This document shows, piece after piece, positions 24,540 through 33,787 of a DNA stretch of 64,000 nucleotides. Each line of letters starts with the position of its first letter. Position 1 is the stretch's first letter. The position numbers were made by a program, and so were the translations under genes. The notes under the pieces were generated by a model. The model had not been told where the DNA came from, did not search any database, and worked only from the letters and a program-made list of their open reading frames with translations. The stretch is from positions 1-64,000 of the forward strand of contig NZ_NFLQ01000008.1 of assembly GCF_002160985.1 (NCBI RefSeq), read 5' to 3'. The DNA is from Lachnoclostridium sp. An118. GTDB lineage: Bacteria; Bacillota; Clostridia; Lachnospirales; Lachnospiraceae.

Positions 24540-25913
24540 TTATTTGATGAAGCCGAACACGGTCAGCAGAATGATGATCATGAAGAAGGGAACCACGAAG
24601 ACGGTCAGGAACTTTTCATAGGTGTTCACATGGCCGAACTTTCCGTCGTTGGTGGCCTCCTTCTCGTAGTTCTTAAAGCCCCATACTTTCGCGATGAAGA
24701 TGCAGACGAGGATGCAGCCGATGGGCATTAGGAGGTAGGCTGTGAAGGTGTCCAGCCAGTCGTAGATGCCCAGGGTCTTGAAGCCGCCTGCATCGATCCA
24801 GGGAAGCTTCACACCGCTTAAGAGCCCAAAGCCGAGGGAGGCGAAGATGTTGCCGATGCCGACGATGACAGCCGTCGTGACGGAGGCCTTCAGCCGTCCC
24901 ATGTGCAGGTTATCCTCAAAGGTGCGCACAGAGATCTCGAAGAAGCTGAACAGCGAGGAGATCACGGCGAAGAGGATGGCCAGGAAGAAGCAGAAGCCGA
25001 TGATCCGGCCGCCCGGCAGTTTCTCAAAGATGTCCGTCATGACATTGAACACAAGACTGGGGCCTGCGGACTCGATGTCCACGCCGCCGGAAAAGGCGGA
25101 GGGAACGATGACGAAGCCGGCCAGGATCGCGGCGGCCGTGTCAAAGACGGAGACCATGACTGCGTCGCTCTTCAGGTTGTTCTGCTTGGGGATGTTGGCG
25201 CCCAGGGTCACATAGAGGCCCCAGCCGATGCCCACGGAGAACAGCACCTGCGTCGCTGCCTGGGCGAAGGTGGTGAAACTGAACTTGCTGAAATCAGGAA
25301 GCAGGTAATACTTCACGCCCTCGATGGCGTTCTCATTTACAAAGAAGGCCCAGATGCCGCAGATGATGAGCAGGGCAAAGAGGAGCGGCAGCATGACCTT
25401 GGAGATCTTCTCCACAATGTTGGTGATGCCGAAATACAGAAGCACCGAGACGAACAGAAGGAGGATCATGGCCCAGACGATGGGCTCTACGGTCGAGGAG
25501 GTGAAGCTGTCGAAATAGGCCTGCTTGTCAGCGCCGAAGTCGCCGCCTGTGAGATACTGGAACGCGTACTTGGCGACCCAGCCGCCCACGACGACGTAGT
25601 ACATGTTGATCATCAGGGTACAGATGTTGGCCATCCAGCCTGCAAAGCCCCACTTTTTGTTGATGCGCTGAAAGGCGCTGACCGTATCCTTGCCTGTATA
25701 GCGGCCGATGGCAGTCTCCATCTGTACCATGGGATGACCGATCAGAGCTACCACGATGATGTAGACCACAAGGAATACACCACCGCCCCCCTGGTAGGCA
25801 AGATAGGGAAATCTCCAGATGTTTCCAAGGCCGATCGCAGCGCCGGCGGCAACCATGAGGTAGCCAAATCGGGAGCCCCATTGACGAGTTTCCTGGTTTG
25901 TCTGATTACTCAT
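24540..25913 (-). CDS. Sodium-dependent amino acid/neurotransmitter-type (NSS) transporter
   Basis: 457 residues with about 11-12 membrane segments. The N-terminus RQWGSRFGYLMVAAGAAIGL followed by GNIWRFPYLAYQGGGG is the sodium- and substrate-binding first helix of LeuT-type carriers. The start at 25913 has AAAGGAAG 7 bases upstream. The leader contains an attenuator (25979-26020) behind its own promoter. The substrate cannot be read; uptake of an amino acid for Stickland fermentation is likely given the neighbouring prd genes. Confidence 0.92.
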   Translation of the reverse strand: MSNQTNQETRQWGSRFGYLMVAAGAAIGLGNIWRFPYLAYQGGGGVFLVVYIIVVALIGHPMVQMETAIGRYTGKDTVSAFQRINKKWGFAGWMANICTLMINMYYVVVGGWVAKYAFQYLTGGDFGADKQAYFDSFTSSTVEPIVWAMILLLFVSVLLYFGITNIVEKISKVMLPLLFALLIICGIWAFFVNENAIEGVKYYLLPDFSKFSFTTFAQAATQVLFSVGIGWGLYVTLGANIPKQNNLKSDAVMVSVFDTAAAILAGFVIVPSAFSGGVDIESAGPSLVFNVMTDIFEKLPGGRIIGFCFFLAILFAVISSLFSFFEISVRTFEDNLHMGRLKASVTTAVIVGIGNIFASLGFGLLSGVKLPWIDAGGFKTLGIYDWLDTFTAYLLMPIGCILVCIFIAKVWGFKNYEKEATNDGKFGHVNTYEKFLTVFVVPFFMIIILLTVFGFIK

Positions 25914-25978
25914 AAAGATACTTCCTTTCTTTCGGGAGCCGGCTGTTTCCGCCTTCTGTGCCTCCCTTGATCGAGGGA

Positions 25979-26020
25979 GAAAATAAAAAAGCGGCACTCT
26001 CAGCATTTGCGAGAGCACCG
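25979..26020 (-). terminator. Attenuator in the NSS transporter leader
   Basis: Minus-strand stem CGGTGCTCTC / GAGAGTGCCG followed by CTTTTTTATTTT. It lies between the promoter and the transporter gene, so transcription must pass it. The 5' arm begins directly after the AUG-UAA element. Confidence 0.75.
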
Positions 26021-26039
26021 TTACATCTCAATCCTCCCT
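26021..26039 (-). promoter_or_regulatory. AUG-UAA start-stop element with ribosome site
   Basis: Minus strand: AGGGAGG (26039-26033), six bases, ATG TAA (26026-26021). The spacing is ideal for initiation. The stop is immediately followed by the 5' arm of the attenuator, so a ribosome here would prevent the terminator from folding. Confidence 0.45.
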
Positions 26040-26042
26040 TCT

Positions 26043-26072
26043 AGTATATGATGAAAAGAGGCGAGATGTCAA
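26043..26072 (-). promoter_or_regulatory. Promoter of the NSS transporter
   Basis: Minus strand: TTGACA (26072-26067), 18 bases, TATACT (26048-26043). Transcription would start near 26036, only a few bases before the ribosome site of the start-stop element. Confidence 0.7.
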
Positions 26073-26133
26073 TAAAAAACATGAAAAAAGTTAATGTCAG
26101 CATTAGAATAACTAATGTTTTGCGCGCAAAAAA

Positions 26134-27006
26134 TCAGTCATCCAGAAGAAAGCTTTTTGCGTACTCCAGAAAGATCCTGGAAGCAGGAGAGAGGTCGTCG
26201 TAAGAAGAGTAGCCCAGCCCGAGCTGGCGGAAGGAGCGCGGCTTCAGCCTTCGTTTTATAAAGCTGCCGGTCTGCCCTCTCAGGAGGAGACCGGGGAGGA
26301 TGGTGATGCCCAGTCCGTGCTCCACCATGGACAGAACGGAGAACTCGTTGATGGAGAGAAATCGGATATCCGGCTTGATGTGGAATTCATTCAGGATCCG
26401 GTAAATGTCACTGCCAGGTGCATACTCTGTCGTGACAAAGGGAGCGCCTGTGAATTTCTCCATGGGAACAGCGCTGCAGTCCTCCAGGCTGTGGCCCTTG
26501 GGAAGAACGGCAAAAAGCTCATCCTCCATGACTGGCAGAAACTGAAAATGATGTCCCTCCTGGTGGCTGAGGAATCCGATGTCCACCCGGCGCTCCTGGA
26601 TCCAGTCCGGGAGGTCATCCTCGGCGCCCTCTATGACCTTGAAGACGATATTCGGGTGGCTCTCCCTGAATTTCTGGATGATTTCCGGAATCCAGTGGAT
26701 AGAGCAGCTTAAGTATGTGCCGATCGTGATGGTGCCGGTGGGGGTGCCCTTCAGCGCGGATATCTCCTGGTGAACGACTTCGTCCGCGTTGAGGAGCGCC
26801 CGGACGGAGGGAATAAGGGACTGGGCCTCCGGAGTCAGGACGGCGCCCTTCTTTCCTTTTATAAAGAGTGAAAAACCGACCTCCTTCTCCAGGGCCTTCA
26901 TCATCTGTGTGACGCCGGACTGGGTGTAGCCAAGCGCCTCGCCTGCCCGGGTAAAGCTGCCGTAGTCGTCAACAGCCAGCATAACTTTCCATCTTTTGAT
27001 ATCCAT
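26134..27006 (-). CDS. LysR family transcriptional regulator
   Basis: 290 residues. The N-terminal HTH reads DIKRWKVMLAVDDYGSFTRA then GEALGYTQSGVTQMMKALE. The effector domain contains the usual TIGTYLSCSIHWIPEII strand. AAGGAAAGC precedes the ATG. It lies upstream of the NSS transporter on the same strand but is separated by the transporter promoter. It probably controls nearby transport or amino-acid genes; the target is not known. Confidence 0.92.
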   Translation of the reverse strand: MDIKRWKVMLAVDDYGSFTRAGEALGYTQSGVTQMMKALEKEVGFSLFIKGKKGAVLTPEAQSLIPSVRALLNADEVVHQEISALKGTPTGTITIGTYLSCSIHWIPEIIQKFRESHPNIVFKVIEGAEDDLPDWIQERRVDIGFLSHQEGHHFQFLPVMEDELFAVLPKGHSLEDCSAVPMEKFTGAPFVTTEYAPGSDIYRILNEFHIKPDIRFLSINEFSVLSMVEHGLGITILPGLLLRGQTGSFIKRRLKPRSFRQLGLGYSSYDDLSPASRIFLEYAKSFLLDD

Positions 27007-27136
27007 AACTTGCTTTCCTTCTATATATAATGTATTTTAATAGGGTGCCATGATAGTAAATGGTAGAGGATGAGAGAGAAAAAAACAAGTAAAATATCCA
27101 TGTAAGATGAATTATTAAAAAAATGTAAAAAAACAC
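27007..27136. other. AT-rich spacer upstream of the ribosomal promoter
   Basis: Very AT-rich DNA between the leftward LysR gene and the rightward ribosomal promoter. It could act as an UP element; no gene is seen. Confidence 0.4.
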
Positions 27137-27165
27137 TTGAAAACACGAGGTATTTCATATATAAT
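27137..27165 (+). promoter_or_regulatory. Promoter of the S10 superoperon
   Basis: TTGAAA (27137-27142), 17 bases, TATAAT (27160-27165), preceded by A-rich DNA typical of strongly expressed promoters. Confidence 0.8.
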
Positions 27166-27171
27166 AAAACG

Positions 27172-27412
27172 GCTGTGACATGATAGCTGTGAAGCGTGAG
27201 GTTGCCGCCCCGGCAAAGTCATAAGTGAGGGCGGGTTTTCCGTGGAGCGAATGTCAAGTTAGGAAACTGGCGACAAGTCACTGTACGAAACTACTATAAC
27301 AGCTGCTGAGATGCAGTAACAACGTGGGTGTTTCTCACGACACACACGGGAGAGTGTACAGTCACCGCTTGTCGTACTAAAGCAAAAGTACGAAAAGGAG
27401 GCGACTTTTTTT
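27172..27412 (+). promoter_or_regulatory. Structured leader of the S10 ribosomal operon
   Basis: About 240 untranslated bases between the promoter and rpsJ, far more GC-rich than the promoter region. It contains stems such as GCCGCCCCGGC, a GTGGGTG..CACGAC region and GTCGTAC near the 3' end, but no terminator run. Clostridial S10 operons are known to have leaders bound by a ribosomal protein; whether this is that RNA class needs a covariance search. Confidence 0.5.
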
Positions 27413-27730
27413 ATGGCAAGTCAAGTAATGAGAATCACACTGAAAGCGTATGATCATCAGCTTGTTGATGCATCCGCGAAAAAGATCATCGAAACTGTAA
27501 AGAAGAATGGAGCAAAGGTGAGCGGACCTGTACCGCTTCCGACTAAGAAGGAAGTAGTTACGATCCTGCGTGCTGTCCACAAGTACAAAGACTCCAGAGA
27601 GCAGTTCGAGCAGAGGACTCACAAAAGACTGATCGATATCATCACACCGACGCAGAAAACAGTAGACGCTCTGTCAAGACTGGAGATGCCGGCTGGTGTT
27701 TATATTGATATCAAAATGAAAAACAAGTAA
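27413..27730 (+). CDS. rpsJ: Ribosomal protein S10
   Basis: 105 residues, usual length. [19 protein letters not shown] and [20 protein letters not shown] are the conserved S10 stretches. It assembles into the 30S head and can also act with NusB in antitermination. AAAGGAGG lies upstream. It is first in the superoperon, directly after the long leader. Confidence 0.98.
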   Translation: MASQVMRITLKAYDHQLVDASAKKIIETVKKNGAKVSGPVPLPTKKEVVTILRAVHKYKDSREQFEQRTHKRLIDIITPTQKTVDALSRLEMPAGVYIDIKMKNK

Positions 27731-27798
27731 GCAGTATTCCTAAAATTTAGGATGAACACCAAAAGGTGTTCCGCTGTAAATCACAGGAGGTATTTATA

Positions 27799-28482
27799 AT
27801 GAAGAAAGCTATCTTAGCTACAAAAGTCGGAATGACACAGATCTTCAACGAAGACGGCGTGCTGACACCTGTAACAGTTCTTCAGGCTGGCCCTTGTGTG
27901 GTAACACAGGTCAAGACTGTTGAGAATGACGGTTACGATGCAGTGCAGGTTGGCTTTGTTGACAAGAAGGACAAGATCATCAACAAGGATAAAAGCGGCA
28001 AGAAGGAGATCGTTCACCGCCATGGCCTGACAAAGGCAGAGCAGGGACATTTCGCAAAAGCCGGTGTTTCTGGAAAGAGATACGTAAAGGAGTTCAGATT
28101 TGAGAACGCCAGCGAGTATGCTCCGGCACAGGAGATCAAGGCTGATATCTTTGAGGTTGGCGACAAGGTAGACGCCACAGCTATCTCCAAGGGTAAAGGC
28201 TTCCAGGGCGCGATCAAGAGACACGGACAGCACAGAGGACCCATGGCTCATGGTTCCAAGTTCCACCGTCACGCAGGTTCCAATGGAGCTGCATCTGACC
28301 CGAGCAAGGTGTTCAAGGGCAAGAAGATGCCCGGACAGATGGGTAACAAGAGGATCACGATCCAGAATCTGGAAGTGGTACGTGTAGACGCAGAGAACAA
28401 TCTGCTGCTCATCAAGGGGTCTGTACCAGGACCGAAGAAATCTCTGGTAACTATTAAAGAAACAGTGAAAGCTGCTAACTAG
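27799..28482 (+). CDS. rplC: Ribosomal protein L3
   Basis: 227 residues from ATG 27799, which follows AGGAGG; an upstream in-frame ATG at 27766 lacks a ribosome site. Early 50S assembly protein that nucleates 23S rRNA folding. The conserved loop [20 protein letters not shown], which reaches the peptidyl transferase centre, is intact. rplD follows after 28 bases. Confidence 0.98.
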   Translation: MKKAILATKVGMTQIFNEDGVLTPVTVLQAGPCVVTQVKTVENDGYDAVQVGFVDKKDKIINKDKSGKKEIVHRHGLTKAEQGHFAKAGVSGKRYVKEFRFENASEYAPAQEIKADIFEVGDKVDATAISKGKGFQGAIKRHGQHRGPMAHGSKFHRHAGSNGAASDPSKVFKGKKMPGQMGNKRITIQNLEVVRVDAENNLLLIKGSVPGPKKSLVTIKETVKAAN

Positions 28483-28510
28483 TTTTTGCGAGGAAGGAGG
28501 AACACTTAAG

Positions 28511-29131
28511 ATGGCAAACGTATCTGTTTACAATATCGAAGGTAAAGAAGTTGGTACGATCGACTTAAACGATGCTGTGTTCGGTGTGGAAGTAAATGAC
28601 CACCTGGTACACATGGCAGTTGTAAGCCAGCTTGCAAATAATCGTCAGGGAACACAGAAGGCGAAGACCCGCTCAGAGGTTTCCGGCGGCGGAAGAAAAC
28701 CGTGGAGGCAGAAAGGAACAGGCCACGCAAGACAGGGTTCAACGAGAGCTCCCCAGTGGACGGGCGGCGGCGTAGTGTTCGCGCCGGTTCCGAGAGATTA
28801 CTCTTTCAAGATGAACAAAAAAGAGAAGAGAGCTGCTCTCAAGTCTGCGCTTTCTGCTAAGGTTGCGGAGAACAAGTTCATCGTTATCGATGAGATCGCA
28901 TTTGCAGACCACAAGACAAAGAATTTTGCAAATGTCCTGAAGAACCTGGATGTGAAGAAAGCATTAGTCGTATTAGAGGACGGAAATACAAACGCTGAGA
29001 TTTCTGCAAAGAATATCGCTGATGTAAAGACCACGAAGACAAATACAATTAATGTGTACGACATCCTGAAATACAACACAGTCATTACGACAAAGGCTGC
29101 TGTTGCAAGCATTGAGGAGGTGTACGCATAA
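28511..29131 (+). CDS. rplD: Ribosomal protein L4
   Basis: 206 residues. The extended loop with GGGRKPWRQKGTGHARQG and STRAPQWTGGG lines the peptide exit tunnel. In E. coli L4 also represses its own operon; the long leader ahead of rpsJ could serve a similar role, which is inference. Its stop overlaps the rplW ATG (TAATG). Confidence 0.98.
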   Translation: MANVSVYNIEGKEVGTIDLNDAVFGVEVNDHLVHMAVVSQLANNRQGTQKAKTRSEVSGGGRKPWRQKGTGHARQGSTRAPQWTGGGVVFAPVPRDYSFKMNKKEKRAALKSALSAKVAENKFIVIDEIAFADHKTKNFANVLKNLDVKKALVVLEDGNTNAEISAKNIADVKTTKTNTINVYDILKYNTVITTKAAVASIEEVYA

Positions 29132-29436
29132 TGGCTGATATCAAATATTATGATGTGATCCTTAAACCGGTAGTGACTGAGAAGAGCATGGAGCTGATGG
29201 GCGAGAAAAAATACACATTCCTTGTCCACACAGAGGCCACAAAATCTCAGATCAAAGAGGCTGTTGAGAAGATGTTCGCGGGCGCCAAGGTTGCGAAGGT
29301 GAACACAATGAACAACGAGGGAAAGAGCAAGAGAGTGCGCGGCACCATGAAGTTCGGAAAGACAGCCAAGACAAAGAAGGCTGTTGTCCAGCTCACAGAG
29401 GACAGCGCTGACATCGAGATCTTCGAGGGGTTATAA
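29131..29436 (+). CDS. rplW: Ribosomal protein L23
   Basis: 101 residues, usual length. It sits at the tunnel exit where SRP and trigger factor dock. VTEKSMELMGEKKYTFLVH is the conserved N-terminal strand region. Translationally coupled to rplD by a one-base overlap. Followed by a 387-base palindromic repeat element instead of the usual short gap to rplB. Confidence 0.97.
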   Translation: MADIKYYDVILKPVVTEKSMELMGEKKYTFLVHTEATKSQIKEAVEKMFAGAKVAKVNTMNNEGKSKRVRGTMKFGKTAKTKKAVVQLTEDSADIEIFEGL

Positions 29437-29810
29437 GACTTGCTGAAGGCGAGCGATAGCGAAGGCTGAAGCTTAGTCGGACCCCGTTCGCGAAACTTGG
29501 CGATGCATTGAGCACTTGGCGAGGTTCTTTCGAGCCTAGTGCGAAAGCAGATACTCCGAGCAAAGCGAGGATGTATCTACTATGTGAGCCTAGTTGAGCG
29601 AACCTGTAAATCCATTGCGGATAACTCCAATGGATCCACAGCGATAAGCAGCGTGACCTCGGGACCTGCGGTCCCTCAGTCGCGTTACACGCTCAAATTA
29701 TTTCGCATAAGCCTGCTCACGCAAGCGTGGCAGTCTTATCCGCAATAATTCTCACTCTGCTTATCGCGCATATACGGTGCAATTCCGTGACACAGATAAT
29801 TAGCATTGAA
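29437..29810. repeat. Large nested palindromic intergenic element (rplW-rplB)
   Basis: No protein gene. It contains a unit CACTTGGCGAGG..GAGCCTAGTG (29513-29543) shared with four other gaps in this operon. It also holds two perfect 11-base inverted repeats: ATTGCGGATAA (29614-29624) with TTATCCGCAAT (29736-29746), and GCGATAAGCAG (29641-29651) with CTGCTTATCGC (29757-29767). Smaller stems include GGGACC/GGTCCC and CCATTG/CAATGG. Confidence 0.75.
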
Positions 29811-29823
29811 AGGAGAAGCAATC

Positions 29824-30666
29824 ATGGGAATTAAAACCTATAACCCATATACGCCTTCCAGAAGACAGATGACTGGATCTGATTTCGCTGAAATCACAAA
29901 GACGACTCCAGAGAAATCTCTGCTTGCTTCCAAGAGCAGCCAGGCAGGACGTAATAACCAGGGAAAAATCACAGTAAGACACCGCGGAGGCGGAGTTAAG
30001 AGAAAATACAGGATCATCGATTTCAAGAGAAGAAAAGATGGTATCCAGGCTACAGTAATCGGTATCGAGTACGACCCGAACAGGTCCGCGAACATTGCGC
30101 TGATCTGTTACGAGGACGGCGAGAAAGCATACATCCTGGCTCCCCAGGGACTGACAGACGGCATGAAAGTCATGAACGGACCTGAGGCTGAGGTGAGAGT
30201 AGGAAACTGCCTGCCGCTTTCACGCATCCCGGTTGGTACACAGATCCACAACATCGAGCTCTATCCGGGCAAGGGAGGACAGCTTGTTCGTTCCGCCGGA
30301 AACAGCGCCCAGTTAATGGCTAAAGAAGGAAAATATGCAACCCTCAGACTTCCGTCTGGTGAAATGAGAATGGTTCCGATCGAGTGCCGCGCATCTGTCG
30401 GTGTGGTAGGAAACGGCGATCACAACCTGATCAACATTGGTAAAGCGGGACGCAAACGCTACATGGGCTTCCGTCCTACAGTGCGCGGTTCTGTTATGAA
30501 CCCGAACGACCATCCGCACGGTGGTGGTGAAGGTAAGACAGGAATCGGCCGTCCGGGTCCGTGTACACCCTGGGGCAAACCGGCTCTTGGTCTTAAGACC
30601 CGCAAGAAGAATAAACATTCTAACAAGCTGATCGTAAGAAGACGTGACGGTAAAGGAATCAAATAA
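29824..30666 (+). CDS. rplB: Ribosomal protein L2
   Basis: 280 residues from ATG 29824 (AAAGGAG 9 bases upstream). Core 50S protein needed for peptidyl transfer and subunit joining. The C-terminal loop [18 protein letters not shown] with its conserved histidines is intact, as is the basic tail. It is preceded by the large palindromic element yet has no promoter of its own that I can see. Confidence 0.98.
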   Translation: MGIKTYNPYTPSRRQMTGSDFAEITKTTPEKSLLASKSSQAGRNNQGKITVRHRGGGVKRKYRIIDFKRRKDGIQATVIGIEYDPNRSANIALICYEDGEKAYILAPQGLTDGMKVMNGPEAEVRVGNCLPLSRIPVGTQIHNIELYPGKGGQLVRSAGNSAQLMAKEGKYATLRLPSGEMRMVPIECRASVGVVGNGDHNLINIGKAGRKRYMGFRPTVRGSVMNPNDHPHGGGEGKTGIGRPGPCTPWGKPALGLKTRKKNKHSNKLIVRRRDGKGIK

Positions 30667-30691
30667 ATAGTTTCACAAGGAGGTAGAACTA

Positions 30692-30973
30692 ATGGCTCGT
30701 TCACTTAAAAAAGGACCATTCGCAGACGCAAGCCTGCTTAAAAAGATCGATGCAATGAACGCATCCGGAGAGAAGTCCGTTATCAAGACATGGTCTCGCC
30801 GTTCTACGATCTTCCCGAGCATGGTAGGTCACACAATCGCTGTTCATGACGGAAGAAAACACGTGCCGGTATATGTAACAGAGGATATGGTTGGACACAA
30901 GCTTGGTGAGTTCGTTGCGACCAGAACATACAGAGGACATGGAAAAGACGAGAAGAAATCAAGAGTGAGATAA
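30692..30973 (+). CDS. rpsS: Ribosomal protein S19
   Basis: 93 residues. Starts [19 protein letters not shown] and contains [20 protein letters not shown], both diagnostic. 30S head protein near the A-site finger. AAGGAGG precedes the ATG. Followed by rplV after 30 bases. Confidence 0.98.
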   Translation: MARSLKKGPFADASLLKKIDAMNASGEKSVIKTWSRRSTIFPSMVGHTIAVHDGRKHVPVYVTEDMVGHKLGEFVATRTYRGHGKDEKKSRVR

Positions 30974-31003
30974 ATAAGGCTAATTTGAAAGGAGGGTTCA
31001 TCC

Positions 31004-31390
31004 ATGGCAAAAGGACATAGATCCCAGATCAAGAGAGAGAGAAATGCTAACAAGGACACAAGACCTTCAGCAAAGTTATCCTATGCTAGGGTTTCTGTTC
31101 AGAAGGCATGCTTCGTACTGGACGCCATCAGAGGTAAGGATGTAACAACAGCACTTGGAATCTTAACATACAATCCAAGATATGCTTCAAGTATTATAAA
31201 GAAACTGTTAGAGTCAGCAATCGCTAATGCTGAGAACAACAATGGTATGAATGCTGAGAACCTTTACGTTGCAGAGGCTTATGCAAATAAGGGACCAACA
31301 ATGAAGAGAATCAGACCTAGAGCACAGGGCAGAGCTTACAGGATCGAGAAGAGAATGAGCCACATCACACTTGTGCTTGATGAAAGATAA
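31004..31390 (+). CDS. rplV: Ribosomal protein L22
   Basis: 128 residues. The tunnel-lining hairpin region ([20 protein letters not shown]) is intact; changes there alter macrolide response in other bacteria. AAGGAGGG precedes the ATG. rpsC starts 10 bases after its stop. Confidence 0.98.
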   Translation: MAKGHRSQIKRERNANKDTRPSAKLSYARVSVQKACFVLDAIRGKDVTTALGILTYNPRYASSIIKKLLESAIANAENNNGMNAENLYVAEAYANKGPTMKRIRPRAQGRAYRIEKRMSHITLVLDER

Positions 31391-31400
31391 GGAGGGTATT

Positions 31401-32057
31401 ATGGGACAGAAAGTTAATCCTCATGGTTTAAGAGTCGGCATTATCAAAGATTGGGACTCCAGATGGTACGCAGATAAGGATTTCGCTGACAATCTTGTAG
31501 AGGACCATGAAATCAGAAAATTTCTGAAAAAGAGATTATACAGCGCGGGCATTTCCGGGATTGAGATCGAGAGAGCTTCCGACCGTGTGAAGATCATTGT
31601 CTACACAGCAAAGCCGGGCGTAGTCATCGGCAAGGGCGGTTCCGAGATCGAGAAAGTGAAAGGCGAGCTTGCAAAATATACAGACAAGAAGCTGGTCGTA
31701 GACATCAAGGAAGTGAAGAGACCGGACAAGGATGCACAGCTGGTAGCTGAGAACATCGCTCAGCAGCTGGAGAACCGTATCTCCTTCAGACGTGCGATGA
31801 AGTCCTGCATGTCCAGGACAATGAAGGCTGGCGCTCTCGGAGTCAAGACTTCCGTATCAGGACGTCTTGGCGGAGCGGATATGGCCCGTACAGAGTTCTA
31901 CAGCGAGGGAACGATCCCTCTTCAGACACTGAGAGCAGACATTGACTACGGATTTGCCGAGGCAGACACGACCTACGGAAAAGTTGGCGTAAAGGTTTGG
32001 GTCTACAAAGGCGAGGTTCTTCCGGAAAAGGCAGCAAAGGAAGGGAGCGATAAATAA
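31401..32057 (+). CDS. rpsC: Ribosomal protein S3
   Basis: 218 residues from ATG 31401, which follows AAGGAGGG; the in-frame ATG at 31371 lies inside rplV. The type-II KH domain is visible as [18 protein letters not shown]. It forms part of the mRNA entry pore. Its stop overlaps the rplP start (TAATG). Confidence 0.98.
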   Translation: MGQKVNPHGLRVGIIKDWDSRWYADKDFADNLVEDHEIRKFLKKRLYSAGISGIEIERASDRVKIIVYTAKPGVVIGKGGSEIEKVKGELAKYTDKKLVVDIKEVKRPDKDAQLVAENIAQQLENRISFRRAMKSCMSRTMKAGALGVKTSVSGRLGGADMARTEFYSEGTIPLQTLRADIDYGFAEADTTYGKVGVKVWVYKGEVLPEKAAKEGSDK

Positions 32058-32494
32058 TGTTAATGCCAAAAAGAGTAAAACGTCGTAAACAGTTCCGTGG
32101 CTCCATGAAAGGAAAAGCGCTTCGTGGAAACACGCTTTCATATGGTGAATATGGTATCGTTGCAACAGAGCCCTGCTGGATCAGATCAAACCAGATCGAG
32201 GCTGCCCGTATCGCTATGACACGTTACATCAAGCGTGGCGGTAAAGTGTGGATCAAGATATTCCCAGATAAACCTGTAACTACAAAACCAGCTGAAACAC
32301 GTATGGGTTCCGGTAAAGGTACCCTGGAGTACTGGGTGGCAGTTGTAAAGCCGGGACGCGTTATGTTCGAGATCGCAGGCGTTCCTGAGGAAGTGGCAAG
32401 AGAAGCTCTTCGCCTTGCAACACACAAGTTACCTTGTAAATGTAAAGTCGTTTCTCGCGCAGACTTAGAAGGCGGTGATAACAGTGAAAATTAA
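32057..32494 (+). CDS. rplP: Ribosomal protein L16
   Basis: 145 residues, start [15 protein letters not shown], the standard L16 N-terminus. Contacts the A- and P-site tRNA elbows. The arginine in [14 protein letters not shown] is present. It overlaps both rpsC at its start and rpmC at its end, so translation is coupled on both sides. Confidence 0.98.
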   Translation: MLMPKRVKRRKQFRGSMKGKALRGNTLSYGEYGIVATEPCWIRSNQIEAARIAMTRYIKRGGKVWIKIFPDKPVTTKPAETRMGSGKGTLEYWVAVVKPGRVMFEIAGVPEEVAREALRLATHKLPCKCKVVSRADLEGGDNSEN

Positions 32495-32687
32495 TGCATT
32501 TGTAGAAGATTTAAGAACAAAATCAGCTGCAGAGCTGAACGAAGAATTAGTAGCTGCTAAAAAGGAACTTTTCAACTTACGGTTCCAGAACGCAACAAAT
32601 CAGCTGGACAACACCAGCAGAATCAAAGAGGTCAGAAAGAACATCGCAAGGATCCAGACTCTGATCACAGAGGCCAAGAGAGGTTAA
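32484..32687 (+). CDS. rpmC: Ribosomal protein L29
   Basis: 67 residues from GTG 32484 ([20 protein letters not shown]), which gives the usual L29 N-terminus; a GTG nine bases earlier is possible. Two-helix protein at the tunnel exit. It overlaps the rplP 3' end by 11 bases. Confidence 0.95.
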   Translation: MKINAFVEDLRTKSAAELNEELVAAKKELFNLRFQNATNQLDNTSRIKEVRKNIARIQTLITEAKRG

Positions 32688-32689
32688 CG

Positions 32690-32760
32690 AGGTTTTTTCG
32701 GGCTCAGCTCTTTGGCCGTTCTCCAAGCGCGGCGAGGAGAACATCCTTAATAAGCCATTT
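32690..32760. repeat. Palindromic repeat copy (rpmC-rpsQ gap)
   Basis: CGAGGTTTTTTCGGGCTCAG followed by CCGTTCTCC..GCGAGGAGAACATCCTTA. The second part matches 34999-35032 (CCGTTCTTC..GCGAGAAGAACATCCTTA), so it belongs to the same family. Confidence 0.65.
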
Positions 32761-32790
32761 TGAGTAAAACGCAGAGAAAGGAGTAACACC

Positions 32791-33045
32791 GTGGAAAGAA
32801 ATCTTAGAAAAACACGTGTTGGCAAGGTAGTCAGCAACAAGATGGACAAAACGATCGTAGTTGCTGTTGAGGATAATGTAAAGCATCCCCTTTACGGAAA
32901 GATCGTAAAGAGAACGTACAAATTAAAAGCCCACGATGAGGCAAACGAGTGCAGCATCGGTGACAAGGTAAGGGTTATGGAGACAAGACCGCTGTCCAAG
33001 GATAAGAGATGGAGACTTGTCGAGATCATGGAAAAAGTGAAATAG
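32791..33045 (+). CDS. rpsQ: Ribosomal protein S17
   Basis: 84 residues, begins with GTG at 32791 after [25 protein letters not shown] and [20 protein letters not shown] are the conserved S17 segments of this OB-fold 30S protein. Separated from rpmC by a repeat copy. Confidence 0.97.
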   Translation: MERNLRKTRVGKVVSNKMDKTIVVAVEDNVKHPLYGKIVKRTYKLKAHDEANECSIGDKVRVMETRPLSKDKRWRLVEIMEKVK

Positions 33046-33064
33046 TATAAGGAGGGAAACCTGC

Positions 33065-33433
33065 ATGATACAGCAAGAAAGCAGACTGAAAGTAGCAGAT
33101 AATACAGGTGCAAAAGAGTTACTCTGCATCCGTGTGCTTGGCGGTTCCACAAGAAGATATGCGAGCATCGGCGACGTGATCGTTGCTTCCGTTAAAGATG
33201 CAACACCAGGCGGCGTTGTAAAAAAAGGAGACGTAGTCAAGGCTGTAGTTGTACGTACTGTAAAAGGTACTCGCCGTAAAGATGGTTCCTACATCCGTTT
33301 CGACGAGAATGCTGCTGTAATAATCAAAGAAGACAAAAACCCAAGAGGAACCCGTATCTTCGGGCCCGTGGCAAGGGAGCTTCGTGACAAACAGTTTATG
33401 AAGATCGTTTCCCTGGCTCCGGAAGTACTTTAA
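33065..33433 (+). CDS. rplN: Ribosomal protein L14
   Basis: 122 residues. [20 protein letters not shown] is the invariant L14 start; [20 protein letters not shown] is near the C-terminus. 50S protein at the subunit interface where ribosome-silencing factor binds. AAGGAGGG precedes the ATG. Confidence 0.98.
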   Translation: MIQQESRLKVADNTGAKELLCIRVLGGSTRRYASIGDVIVASVKDATPGGVVKKGDVVKAVVVRTVKGTRRKDGSYIRFDENAAVIIKEDKNPRGTRIFGPVARELRDKQFMKIVSLAPEVL

Positions 33434-33450
33434 GGAGGTGCGAGAATAAG

Positions 33451-33762
33451 ATGTCAACTATGAAGATCAAAAAAGGCGATATGGTAAAGGTCATTGCCGG
33501 AAAAGACAAGGACAAGGAAGGCAAGGTCATCGCTGTTAATCAGAAAGACGGTACAGTTCTCGTGGAGGGTATCAACATGCTGACGAAGCACACAAAGCCG
33601 AGTGTTTCCAATCAGAATGGCGGTATCGTTCATCAGGAAGGACCTATTGATATTTCTAACGTAATGTACATCCACAAAGGAAAAGCTACAAGAGTAGGGT
33701 TCAAGATGGATGGTGACAAGAAAGTCCGCGTTGCAAAGTCAACAGGCGAAGTAATCGATTAA
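33451..33762 (+). CDS. rplX: Ribosomal protein L24
   Basis: 103 residues. The KOW motif is visible as [20 protein letters not shown]. Initiator of 50S assembly. AAGGAGG is 12 bases from ATG 33451; a second ATG at 33460 is an alternative start. Confidence 0.97.
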   Translation: MSTMKIKKGDMVKVIAGKDKDKEGKVIAVNQKDGTVLVEGINMLTKHTKPSVSNQNGGIVHQEGPIDISNVMYIHKGKATRVGFKMDGDKKVRVAKSTGEVID

Positions 33763-33787
33763 TTGTTGAGGAAGGAGGTCCAGTGCT

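Noticed and set aside
25914-26040. Metabolite riboswitch or T-box in the NSS leader
   Set aside because: The leader upstream of the terminator is only about 15-50 bases, too short for a T-box, and has no match to small classes such as preQ1. The start-stop element is the simpler reading.
29437-29810. tRNA or rRNA fragment between rplW and rplB
   Set aside because: The strong stems suggested structural RNA, but there is no CCA end, no TTCGA-type T loop in context, and parts recur in other operon gaps, so a repeat family fits better.
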